From NCBI GenBank assembly GCA_019638935.1, contig JAHBSW010000008.1:1-64000 (forward strand): 64,000 nucleotides of DNA, read 5' to 3'. The notes beneath the pieces are model-generated. The model had not been told where the DNA came from, searched no databases, and saw nothing but the letters and a program-made list of their open reading frames with translations. Numbering within the stretch: the first letter of the stretch is position 1; every line of letters begins with the position of its first letter. The stretch is from Cryobacterium sp. Its GTDB lineage: Bacteria; Actinomycetota; Actinomycetes; Actinomycetales; Microbacteriaceae. Both the position numbers and the translations under genes were made by a program. Of the stretch, positions 1-7,298 are shown one piece after another.

Positions 1-382
1 CTTTCTCGTGAAACCGTACGATGTGCGCGAACTTCTCGCGCGCATCGAGGCGGTCACGCGCCGAACCCACATCCTGCAGCCTGGGCAGGAGCACTCCGTA
101 GAACTCGGAGACCTCACCGTCGACCACGTGTCACGGCAACTGAGGGTTGCGGGGGTTGACGCCGAACTCACCGGCAAAGAATTCGACATCATGGCGGTGC
201 TCGCGCGCTACCCGGGTGTTGTCGTGTCGCGTGAACGACTCATCCGTGAGGTGTGGAAGTCGGACTGGCACGCGTTCAGCCGCTCCCTCGAGGTGCACGT
301 CGCCTCCCTGCGGCGCAAAATCGGACGCGGCGACCTCATCGAGACCGTGCGGGGCGTCGGGTATCGCCTCGTGGTGGGCTGA
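1..382 (+). CDS. OmpR-family response regulator, C-terminal part (5' truncated by window edge)
   Basis: Transcription factor of a two-component system, cut by the window edge. The first codons read F-L-V-K-P-Y-D, which is the end of a receiver domain with its conserved Lys-Pro. The rest is a winged-helix DNA-binding domain: the helical part LTGKEFDIMAVLARYPG is followed by SLEVHVASLRRKIG and the wing RGVGYRLVVG. The GTG at position 8 encodes the receiver valine and is not the start codon. The gene ends 3 nt before the kinase gene, so the pair is one operon. The family assignment is secure; the target genes are unknown. Confidence 0.9.
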   Translation, partial: FLVKPYDVRELLARIEAVTRRTHILQPGQEHSVELGDLTVDHVSRQLRVAGVDAELTGKEFDIMAVLARYPGVVVSRERLIREVWKSDWHAFSRSLEVHVASLRRKIGRGDLIETVRGVGYRLVVG

Positions 383-385
383 GCC

Positions 386-1777
386 GTGCGCAGACGACTG
401 ATCATCGTGTTTCTCATCCCGCTCGTGGGGGTGCTCCTCGTGCTGGGAACCGCGTACGCGTGGACGGCGGCACGCAGCATCCAGCAGGCGTTCTACACCG
501 AGCAGCTCGGTGACCTCAGCTACTTCCTCACGAGTGCTCGTCAATCACTGACATCGGGGAGCCCCGACGTGTTCGAAGCGGAGGCGGAGCGGTTGTACGA
601 GCTCTACGGCACGCACGTGCTCGTCGTCGACCGCGCGGGCGCCACGTGGGCGTCGAGCGGGATCGAACTCGCGGCCTTCGAGGAGAGCACCGCAACGCAG
701 ATACGGTTCGCGCTGTCGGGGCGTCGCAGCGACCTGCCTTCCCCTGCCCTGCCGTGGGTCGTCAGCGACGTCGTCATCGTCGAGCCCGTGTTCGACAAGG
801 GAGACACCATCGGCGCGGTGGTGCTGTCGGCGAGTGCGGAACATGTGCAGTGGGCGATCGTTCGGGACTGGGTGACTCTCGCGGTGATCTCGGTGATCGC
901 CACGCTGCTCGGCGTTGTCGTCGTGCACCGTCTGGCGAACTGGGTGCTGCAACCGGTGCACCGCGTCGATCGCGCCATGGCGGCGGTCGAGCGTGGCGAG
1001 ATCGAGGCGCGAATCGACGACGAGACAGGCCCCCCGGAACTGCGCAGCATGATTCAGATGTTCAACCGGATGGCGGAGGAGATCGAGCGCGTACTGTCGC
1101 GGCAGCAGGAGTTCGCCCTCAACGCCTCCCACGAGTTGCGCAACCCGCTGAGTGCGCTGCTCATGCGTGTCGAGTACCTTGCGACGGGGCTGGATTCGGG
1201 CTGGGCGGAGGATGTGGAGGCCATGCGCGAGGAGGGGCGTCGCTTGACCCGCATTCTCGACACTCTGCTGCGGCTCGCCCAGGGCGGCAGGGGCGATGCG
1301 GCTTTTGCCGCCATCGACCTGACTCGCCTCACCGAGACCCGAATCGAGGCGTGGCAGCAGGTCGCATCCGAGCGGGGAGTGACTCTTCAGCTCGGCTCCG
1401 ATCTGCCGGTGCTGAGCATCACGGACGGCATGGCGGTGGAGGGTGCACTGGATGCTGTGATCGACAACGCGGTGAAGTTCTCCCACCCGGGGTCGACGGT
1501 GGAGCTCACCGTGACGGAGGCTGCCGCCGGGTGCGCGATCGTTGTTCGAGATCACGGTCCGGGTGTCGTGGAGGAGGAGCTCGACCGCATCACGGACCGG
1601 TTCTGGAGGAGTGCGGGGGATCAGAACACGCCCGGCTCTGGACTGGGGCTGGCGATCGCCACGGACTTGATGGCGTCGGTGGGCGGCCAGTTGCGTGTGT
1701 CAGCCGCGGAGGGCGGGGGGCTCGCGGTCACGCTGTCTCTGGAGCGTGGCGGCGTGCTGTCGGAGGTTCTGCGGTGA
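386..1777 (+). CDS. sensor histidine kinase
   Basis: Membrane histidine kinase of 463 residues that presumably phosphorylates the upstream response regulator. It has an N-terminal membrane segment (about residues 5-25), an extracytoplasmic sensor region, a second membrane segment (about 160-185) and a HAMP linker. A HisKA box follows, with the phosphoacceptor histidine in [13 protein letters not shown]. The ATPase domain shows an N box (IDNAVKFS), a G1 box (RDHGPGV) and a G2 box (GSGLGLAIA). The start is GTG 3 nt after the regulator stop. Its stop overlaps the start of the binding-protein gene (GTGA), which suggests the three products work together. The ligand is not evident. Confidence 0.92.
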   Translation: MRRRLIIVFLIPLVGVLLVLGTAYAWTAARSIQQAFYTEQLGDLSYFLTSARQSLTSGSPDVFEAEAERLYELYGTHVLVVDRAGATWASSGIELAAFEESTATQIRFALSGRRSDLPSPALPWVVSDVVIVEPVFDKGDTIGAVVLSASAEHVQWAIVRDWVTLAVISVIATLLGVVVVHRLANWVLQPVHRVDRAMAAVERGEIEARIDDETGPPELRSMIQMFNRMAEEIERVLSRQQEFALNASHELRNPLSALLMRVEYLATGLDSGWAEDVEAMREEGRRLTRILDTLLRLAQGGRGDAAFAAIDLTRLTETRIEAWQQVASERGVTLQLGSDLPVLSITDGMAVEGALDAVIDNAVKFSHPGSTVELTVTEAAAGCAIVVRDHGPGVVEEELDRITDRFWRSAGDQNTPGSGLGLAIATDLMASVGGQLRVSAAEGGGLAVTLSLERGGVLSEVLR

Positions 1778-2715
1778 GGGCGGCGGCTGCTCTCGCCATC
1801 GGCGTGGTGAGCGTTCTGGGCTTGGGGGGGTGCTCTTCGATCACCTACGAGCAGGAGTACGTGATCGCGGGCGGCGGCACTGCGGGCGTCTATTACAACT
1901 ACGGGGCGCACCTCGCGGAGGAGCTCTCGCACGCACTGGACACGAGCGTGATCGTGGAGGAGTCGGGCGGTTCGGTCGACAATCTGCTGCGCATCGGGCG
2001 GGGGCAGGCGGTGATGGGCTTCGCCCAGGGCGACGCGGCGGCAGACGCGATCGCGGGCACAGGAATGTTCACCTCACCGGTGCCGATTCTCGCGGTCGCG
2101 CGCCTCTACGACGAGTACGTGCATGTCGTGGTGCGCGGGGACTCCGACATCGAGGAGATCGCCGACCTCGAGGGCCGTGTGGTGTCGCTGGGGGCGAGCG
2201 GTTCCGGTGTGAACGTGGTCGCGACACGCGTGCTGCATGCGGTCGGCCTCTCGTCTGACAGCGTCGTCGATCGTGAGCTCGGTCTCGACGCCTCGATCGA
2301 GGCGCTCGCTCGCGGCGACATCGAGGGATTCTTCTGGGTGGGCGGTCTGCCGACTCCCGGTGTCGAGCGGGTCTCCGCGGAGTTGCCGATTCGGCTCCTG
2401 TCGATTCAGGGGGAAACGGTCAATTCGATCAATGCCCTGCACAAGGGCGTGTATCGCCTCGCGGACTTCCCCACGGGGGCATACAACCGGGCCGGAACGA
2501 CGTCGACGATGACGGTGCCCAACTATCTCTTCGTCGCCGAGGATGCGTCACCAGACTTCGTGCGCGAAGTCACCCGCGTGCTGTTCGACTCGCGTTCAGA
2601 GATCGGGCAGGCTGTGCCCGCGGCGAATCTGCTCGATCTGCGTCAAGCCATTTTCACGGACCCGATCGACTTGCATCCGGGAGCCATCGAGTACTACTCG
2701 GAGCGTCGAGGCTGA
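1774..2715 (+). CDS. TAXI-family TRAP-type solute-binding lipoprotein
   Basis: Predicted extracytoplasmic binding lipoprotein of 313 residues. The signal peptide ends in a lipobox LGGC, with lipidated Cys20. The mature part has the TAXI-family opening [12 protein letters not shown] and the later [10 protein letters not shown] segment typical of TRAP-associated extracellular immunogenic proteins. The GTG start overlaps the kinase stop by 4 nt. The frame stays open far upstream, but the overlap and lipoprotein signal fix the start here. No TRAP membrane subunits lie nearby; the next gene is an ABC ATPase. The protein may therefore present ligand to the kinase rather than to a transporter. That role is inference; the family call is firm. 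Confidence 0.85.
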   Translation: MRAAAALAIGVVSVLGLGGCSSITYEQEYVIAGGGTAGVYYNYGAHLAEELSHALDTSVIVEESGGSVDNLLRIGRGQAVMGFAQGDAAADAIAGTGMFTSPVPILAVARLYDEYVHVVVRGDSDIEEIADLEGRVVSLGASGSGVNVVATRVLHAVGLSSDSVVDRELGLDASIEALARGDIEGFFWVGGLPTPGVERVSAELPIRLLSIQGETVNSINALHKGVYRLADFPTGAYNRAGTTSTMTVPNYLFVAEDASPDFVREVTRVLFDSRSEIGQAVPAANLLDLRQAIFTDPIDLHPGAIEYYSERRG

Positions 2716-2919
2716 CCCTTTTCCACTGAGTTCAGGGGTCACCGACGTACCTCAAGAATGGCTCAAGGAGGGTGACCGGCATCTCAGCCATGGCCTACCA
2801 TGTGGCAATTGGCGAGGCTCGATGGGGAACTCACCCGCTCGAGTTCCGTTCGGGTCACACGTCGATCACGATACGCCAGATTGCCTACTGAAACTGTTCG
2901 CGTGTGGAAAGGTGAACGC

Positions 2920-3675
2920 ATGGAGCCAGCGCACACAAGGGAACCTCTCGTCGTCATCGACCAGGTCAACAAGCACTACGGAGACCTGCACGTTCTCAAG
3001 GACATTTCGACGACCGTGGGCCGTGGTGAGGTCGTTGTCGTCATCGGCCCGAGTGGCTCGGGCAAGTCGACGCTGTGCCGCGCCATCAACCGTCTCGAGA
3101 CGATCGACAGCGGAACGATCACCATCGATGGTGTCCGGCTTCCTGAAGAGGGCAAAGAGCTCGCACGGCTTCGCGCCGATGTCGGCATGGTGTTCCAGTC
3201 CTTCAATCTGTTCGCCCACAAGACCGTGCTCGAGAATGTCACGCTCGGGCCGCGTCAAGTGCGAAAGCAGTCAAAGGCGGATGCCGATAAGCGCGCGATG
3301 GAGCTGCTTGACCGTGTCGGGGTCGCCAACCAGGCATCGAAGATGCCGTCCCAGCTCTCCGGCGGTCAGCAGCAGCGCGTCGCGATCGCGCGGGTGCTCG
3401 CCATGGAGCCCAAGCTCATCCTGCTCGATGAGCCCACTTCGGCGCTCGACCCCGAGATGATCTCGGAAGTGCTCGACGTCATGGTTCAGCTCGCCCACGA
3501 CGGCATGACCATGGTCGTCGTGACGCACGAGATGGGATTCGCGCGCAAGGCGGCCGATCGTGTGCTCTTCATGGCCGATGGCGAGATCGTCGAAGAGGCG
3601 ACCCCCGAACAGTTCTTCACGAACCCCCAGACTCCGAGAGCGAAGGACTTCCTCTCGAAAATCCTTACTCACTGA
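2920..3675 (+). CDS. gluA: glutamate/polar amino-acid ABC transporter ATP-binding protein GluA
   Basis: ATPase of a polar amino-acid importer, 251 residues, the usual size for GluA/GlnQ/HisP. Visible motifs are Walker [11 protein letters not shown]-loop VFQSFNLF, signature [15 protein letters not shown], Walker [13 protein letters not shown] and switch histidine [14 protein letters not shown] 2920 is preceded by a purine-rich GGAAAGG; the open frame extends back to 2800 but lacks homologous sequence. It is first in a gluABCD operon. The 200 nt before it (2716-2919) hold no gene, and I could not choose a confident promoter there. Confidence 0.95.
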   Translation: MEPAHTREPLVVIDQVNKHYGDLHVLKDISTTVGRGEVVVVIGPSGSGKSTLCRAINRLETIDSGTITIDGVRLPEEGKELARLRADVGMVFQSFNLFAHKTVLENVTLGPRQVRKQSKADADKRAMELLDRVGVANQASKMPSQLSGGQQQRVAIARVLAMEPKLILLDEPTSALDPEMISEVLDVMVQLAHDGMTMVVVTHEMGFARKAADRVLFMADGEIVEEATPEQFFTNPQTPRAKDFLSKILTH

Positions 3676-3710
3676 TCGGTGAGCTAAGAAACACAGCACA
3701 AGGAGGAAAC

Positions 3711-4592
3711 ATGAGGCTCAGCAAAAAGAGTCTGATGATCTCGGCGATCGCACTCGCGAGCGCCCTTGCCCTGTCGGCGTGTGCCGGCGAGGCCGAGCCG
3801 ACCGACCCCGGCACCGACGTACCGGTCGAGGTCGAGTTCGAGGCCGGCACCACGATGGCCGCGCTCAACGCAGCCGGCTCGATCACGATCGGCACGAAGT
3901 TCGACCAGCCGCTCTTCGGTCTCAAGGGTCTCGACGGCAAGCCGGTCGGCTTCGACGTCGAGATCGGCAAGATCATCGCGAGCGAGCTCGGCATCGACGA
4001 GGCCAACATCAACTGGATCGAGACGGTCAGCGCCAACCGCGAGCCGTTCATCGAGAACGGTGAGGTCGACATCGTCATCGCGACGTACACGATCAACGAC
4101 GCCCGCAAGGAGAAGATCTCCTTCGCCGGTCCGTACTACAACGCAGGCCAGGACATCCTCGTGCTCGCGGGCAACCCTGAGGGCATCAACGGCCCTGAGG
4201 ACCTCGCTGGCAAGGACGTCTGCAGTGTTGCCGGTTCGACCTCGGAGAAGAACATCGCCGAGTACGGTGTCAACCTGATCACGACCGACACCTACTCGAA
4301 CTGCCTTGAGCCGCTTCGCAACGGCACGGTTATCGCTGTGACCACCGACAACGTCATCCTGGCCGGCCTCGCCGACCAGAACCCGGGCGAGTTCGAGGTC
4401 ATCAGCAAGCCGTTCACCGAGGAGCCCTACGGCATCGGTCTCGGCCACGACGACGACGCGTTCCGTTCGTGGATCAACGACCTCCTCGAGGAGATCTACG
4501 CTGACGGCCGTTGGGTCGCTGCCTGGGAGAGCACGGCCGGTACCGTGCTCGCCACCCCGCAGCCTCCGGCGGTCAACCGCTACACCAACTAG
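3711..4592 (+). CDS. gluB: glutamate-type amino-acid-binding lipoprotein GluB
   Basis: Substrate-binding lipoprotein of the GluABCD importer, 293 residues. The signal peptide is charged (RLSKK) then hydrophobic, and ends in lipobox LSAC with Cys24. The SBP family 3 fold shows as TIGTKFDQPLFGLK near the start and GFDVEIGKIIASELG after it. The ribosome site AAGGAGGAA lies 6 nt before the ATG, the strongest in the operon. It sits 35 nt after gluA and about 90 nt before gluC, a gap that holds a hairpin. Glutamate is the likely ligand by synteny with the corynebacterial system; another polar amino acid is possible. Confidence 0.92.
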   Translation: MRLSKKSLMISAIALASALALSACAGEAEPTDPGTDVPVEVEFEAGTTMAALNAAGSITIGTKFDQPLFGLKGLDGKPVGFDVEIGKIIASELGIDEANINWIETVSANREPFIENGEVDIVIATYTINDARKEKISFAGPYYNAGQDILVLAGNPEGINGPEDLAGKDVCSVAGSTSEKNIAEYGVNLITTDTYSNCLEPLRNGTVIAVTTDNVILAGLADQNPGEFEVISKPFTEEPYGIGLGHDDDAFRSWINDLLEEIYADGRWVAAWESTAGTVLATPQPPAVNRYTN

Positions 4593-4600
4593 TTCGACGA

Positions 4601-4635
4601 CGGATGCCGGCTCGCAGCACGCGGGTCGGCATCCG
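4601..4635 (+). promoter_or_regulatory. intercistronic hairpin between gluB and gluC
   Basis: A perfect 9-bp stem CGGATGCCG / CGGCATCCG with a 17-nt loop starts 9 nt after the gluB stop. No T-tract follows. It could protect the gluB mRNA 3' end or partly terminate transcription, which would give more binding protein than permease, as is common in ABC operons. The hairpin is seen; its role is inference. Confidence 0.5.
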
Positions 4636-4681
4636 CCCGAGCAGCTGAGTTCTTGTTGTCCGAGCACTGAGGAGGTGATGA

Positions 4682-5329
4682 GTGGACGCGCTCATCGATG
4701 TCACGCCGCTGTATCTGCAGGGGTTTTCGCAGACGCTGATTCTCTTGGCGGTCTCTGGCGTGGGTGCCTTCGTCATCGGCGTGATCGTCGCCGCGATGCG
4801 AATCTCGCCCGTGCCCGCACTGCGGGTGTTCGCGACGGTGTACACCGAGATCTTCCGCAACATCCCGCTGCTCCTCGTGCTCTTCTTCTGCGCCTTCGTG
4901 CTCCCGATTCTGGGCTCAGACCTCGACTTCTTCTCGCTCGCACTCGTCGGGCTCACCCTCTACACCTCGCCGTTCGTGGCGGAGGCTGTGCGCTCGGGAA
5001 TCAACGGTGTTCCCGTCGGTCAGGCTGAGGCGGCGCGCAGCATCGGTCTGGGCTTCGGTCAGACCATAGGGCTCGTGGTGCTTCCGCAAGCGGGCCGCAT
5101 GGTGGTTCCTCCGCTCATCAACGTCTTCATCGCGCTCACCAAGAACACCTCGGTCGCGGGAGCATTCTTCGTCGATGAACTCTTCAAAGCCGCCAACACG
5201 GCGACGCGAGACCACGGCAACCAGGTCTTGCTCATGCTCCTCTACGCCGCGGCCCTCTACCTGGTCATCACCGTGCCGCTCGGCCTCATAGCCGGGGTCA
5301 TCGAGAAGAAGGTGCGGGTGCTGCGATGA
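4682..5329 (+). CDS. gluC: amino-acid ABC transporter permease GluC
   Basis: Membrane subunit of the GluABCD importer, 215 residues with about five transmembrane segments. It has the N-terminal TLILLAVSGVGAF helix of the His/Glu/Gln permease family and the EAA coupling loop (EAARSIGLGFGQTIGLVVLPQA). The GTG start follows GAGGAGGTGATGA. Its end overlaps gluD in ATGA, so the two permeases are translationally coupled and presumably form a heterodimer. Confidence 0.93.
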   Translation: MDALIDVTPLYLQGFSQTLILLAVSGVGAFVIGVIVAAMRISPVPALRVFATVYTEIFRNIPLLLVLFFCAFVLPILGSDLDFFSLALVGLTLYTSPFVAEAVRSGINGVPVGQAEAARSIGLGFGQTIGLVVLPQAGRMVVPPLINVFIALTKNTSVAGAFFVDELFKAANTATRDHGNQVLLMLLYAAALYLVITVPLGLIAGVIEKKVRVLR

Positions 5330-6246
5330 GCGCGAGCGTTCTCTACGACAGCCCCGGCCCCAAGACGCGCCGGCGGTCCAGGGTGGCGTCTGCTGTCAGC
5401 CTCATACTCATCGCCGCCCTCGTGTACTGGGTGGTCACGGTGCTTGCCGCGCCCCGAGTCGCGGCGAACGGCCAAGAGACGCCGGGCATGTTCGACTCGT
5501 CACGCATCGACATCCTCGGCAACCCGCTCGTCTGGCAGAACTTCCTCAACGGCGTGCTGGCCACACTCGCCATGGCAGGCGTCGCCGCCGTGCTCGCCAT
5601 CCTCATCGGAATCTTCTTCTCCTTCGTGCGCACCGCTCGAAGTGCCTGGATCCGCGTGCCCTCCGTCATCGTGCTCGAGTTCGTGCGCGGCATGCCCGTG
5701 CTGCTCATGATCTTCTTCGTGTTCCTCGTCTTCTCGACGGGCGCATACTGGGCGGGCGTCCTCGGCCTCGGCCTCTACAACGGTGCGATCATCGGCGAGG
5801 CGCTGCGCGCCGGCATCCTGTCGCTGCCCAGGGGGCAGCGCGAGGCGGGCCTCGCCGTCGGCCTGAGCCCCGTGCGCACCCGCATGAGCATCGAGTTCCC
5901 GCAGGCGTTCCGGCAGATGCTGCCGATCATCCTCGCCCAGCTCGTGGTGCTGCTCAAAGACACCTCGCTCGCCTACGTCGTCGGCTACGACGAGCTCTCG
6001 CGCACGATCAAGAACATGCAGTCGTTCCTCGGCAACCGCTACCTGTTCACGATCTTCGCGGTCGGCCTCATCATCTACCTGCTCATGAACCTCGCACTGT
6101 CGTGGGTCGCACGGTGGGTGGCGCGACGCAGCGGACCGAAGCTCGGCAAGGCGCTGCCCAACACCCCCAAGCAGTTGGGCGAAGAGGGCACTCGCGCGAT
6201 CACGCTGCCCAAGCAGGGATACGGGCCACCTGATCCGCCCCACTAA
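5326..6246 (+). CDS. gluD: amino-acid ABC transporter permease GluD
   Basis: Second membrane subunit of the importer, 306 residues, with an N-terminal cytoplasmic tail and about five to six membrane helices. The EAA loop reads REAGLAVGLSPVRTRMSIEFPQA and contacts the GluA ATPase. The C-terminal tail is long and basic or proline-rich (KALPNTPKQLGEEG). The ATG overlaps the gluC stop. Its own stop TAA lies inside the candidate -10 box of pheS. Confidence 0.93.
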   Translation: MSASVLYDSPGPKTRRRSRVASAVSLILIAALVYWVVTVLAAPRVAANGQETPGMFDSSRIDILGNPLVWQNFLNGVLATLAMAGVAAVLAILIGIFFSFVRTARSAWIRVPSVIVLEFVRGMPVLLMIFFVFLVFSTGAYWAGVLGLGLYNGAIIGEALRAGILSLPRGQREAGLAVGLSPVRTRMSIEFPQAFRQMLPIILAQLVVLLKDTSLAYVVGYDELSRTIKNMQSFLGNRYLFTIFAVGLIIYLLMNLALSWVARWVARRSGPKLGKALPNTPKQLGEEGTRAITLPKQGYGPPDPPH

Positions 6247-6249
6247 ACT
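6244..6249 (+). promoter_or_regulatory. -10 box TAAACT, candidate leaderless promoter of pheS
   Basis: TAAACT ends 8 nt before the pheS GTG, and no ribosome-binding site lies between. In actinobacteria this spacing puts the transcription start at or next to the start codon. The gluD stop codon TAA is part of the box. Confidence 0.5.
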
Positions 6250-6257
6250 TGGGTCTC

Positions 6258-7298
6258 GTGTCTGACTCCGTCCAAATCTCCGAAGAGTCGGTCGCGAAGG
6301 CTACGGATGCTGCGCTGGAGGCAGTCTCCGGTGCCGCGACCGTGAGCGAACTCAAAGCCGTGCGCACCGCCCACGCGGGAGAGGGCTCGCCGCTCGCCAA
6401 GCTCAACGCGACCCTGCGCGATGTCGCGCCCGAGAACAAGGCCGCGGCAGGCAAGCTCGTGGGTCAGGCACGCGCCCGCATCACCGAGGCGATCGGCACG
6501 CGCGAAGCGCAGCTCGCCGAGGTCGAGGAGCAGGCGCGCCTCGCGCAGGAGACCGTTGACGTGACCGCGGTCGCGAGCCGATGGACCGAGGGGGCACGGC
6601 ATCCGCTGGCCCTGCTCATGGAGCGCATCAGCGACATCTTCGTCGGCATGGGCTGGGAGGTCGCGGAAGGCCCCGAGCTCGAGCACGAGTGGTTCAACTT
6701 CGACGCCCTCAACACCGACGGCGACCACCCCGCGCGTACGATGCAGGACACGCTCTTCGTCGAACCCGAGGGCTCGCAGCTCGTGCTGCGCAGTCAGACC
6801 TCGCCCGTTCAGATTCGCAGCCTGCTGGACCGCGAGCTGCCCGTCTACGTCGTCGCGCCCGGCAAGGTGTTCCGTCGCGACGAGCTCGATGTCACGCACC
6901 TTCCTGCCTTCCACCAGGTCGAGGGCATCGCGATCGACAAGGGTCTCACCATGGCGCACCTGCGCGGCACGCTCGAGCACTTCGCCCGGCTCATGTTCGG
7001 TGACGAGGCGAAGATTCGCCTGCGCCCGAACTTCTTTCCCTTCACCGAGCCGAGCGCCGAGATGGATGTCTGGCAGCCGAACGCGAAGGGTGGCGCACGG
7101 TGGATCGAATGGGGCGGCTGCGGCATGGTCAACCACAACGTTCTGCGTGCCGCCGGTGTCGATCCCGAGGTGTACCAGGGCTTCGCCTTCGGAATGGGCA
7201 TCGAGCGCACGCTCATGTTCCGCAATGAGCTGAAGGACATGCGCGACATGATCGAGGGCGACATTCGCTTCTCGCAGCAGTTCGGGATGGTGGTCTAG
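6258..7298 (+). CDS. pheS: phenylalanine--tRNA ligase alpha subunit
   Basis: Catalytic subunit of the alpha2-beta2 class II synthetase that charges tRNA-Phe, 346 residues. An N-terminal coiled coil (residues 1-90) binds tRNA. Motif 2 is in the GKVFRRDELDVTHLPAFHQVEG region, followed by phenylalanine-pocket sequence WIEWGGCGMVNHNV. Motif 3 is GFAFGMGIERTLMFRN near residue 310. I chose GTG 6258 (VSDSVQISEE) over TTG 6249 because the TAAACT box precedes it at leaderless spacing. pheT starts directly after the stop. Confidence 0.95.
   Translation: MSDSVQISEESVAKATDAALEAVSGAATVSELKAVRTAHAGEGSPLAKLNATLRDVAPENKAAAGKLVGQARARITEAIGTREAQLAEVEEQARLAQETVDVTAVASRWTEGARHPLALLMERISDIFVGMGWEVAEGPELEHEWFNFDALNTDGDHPARTMQDTLFVEPEGSQLVLRSQTSPVQIRSLLDRELPVYVVAPGKVFRRDELDVTHLPAFHQVEGIAIDKGLTMAHLRGTLEHFARLMFGDEAKIRLRPNFFPFTEPSAEMDVWQPNAKGGARWIEWGGCGMVNHNVLRAAGVDPEVYQGFAFGMGIERTLMFRNELKDMRDMIEGDIRFSQQFGMVV

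Noticed and set aside
646..1773. Long open frame upstream of and in frame with the TAXI gene
   Set aside because: It overlaps the histidine kinase in another frame and encodes Arg/Gly-rich shadow sequence; the lipoprotein signal starts at 1774.
2713..2741. TGACCC...GGGTCA inverted repeat after the TAXI gene as terminator
   Set aside because: Only 6 bp with a long loop and no T-tract; too weak to call.
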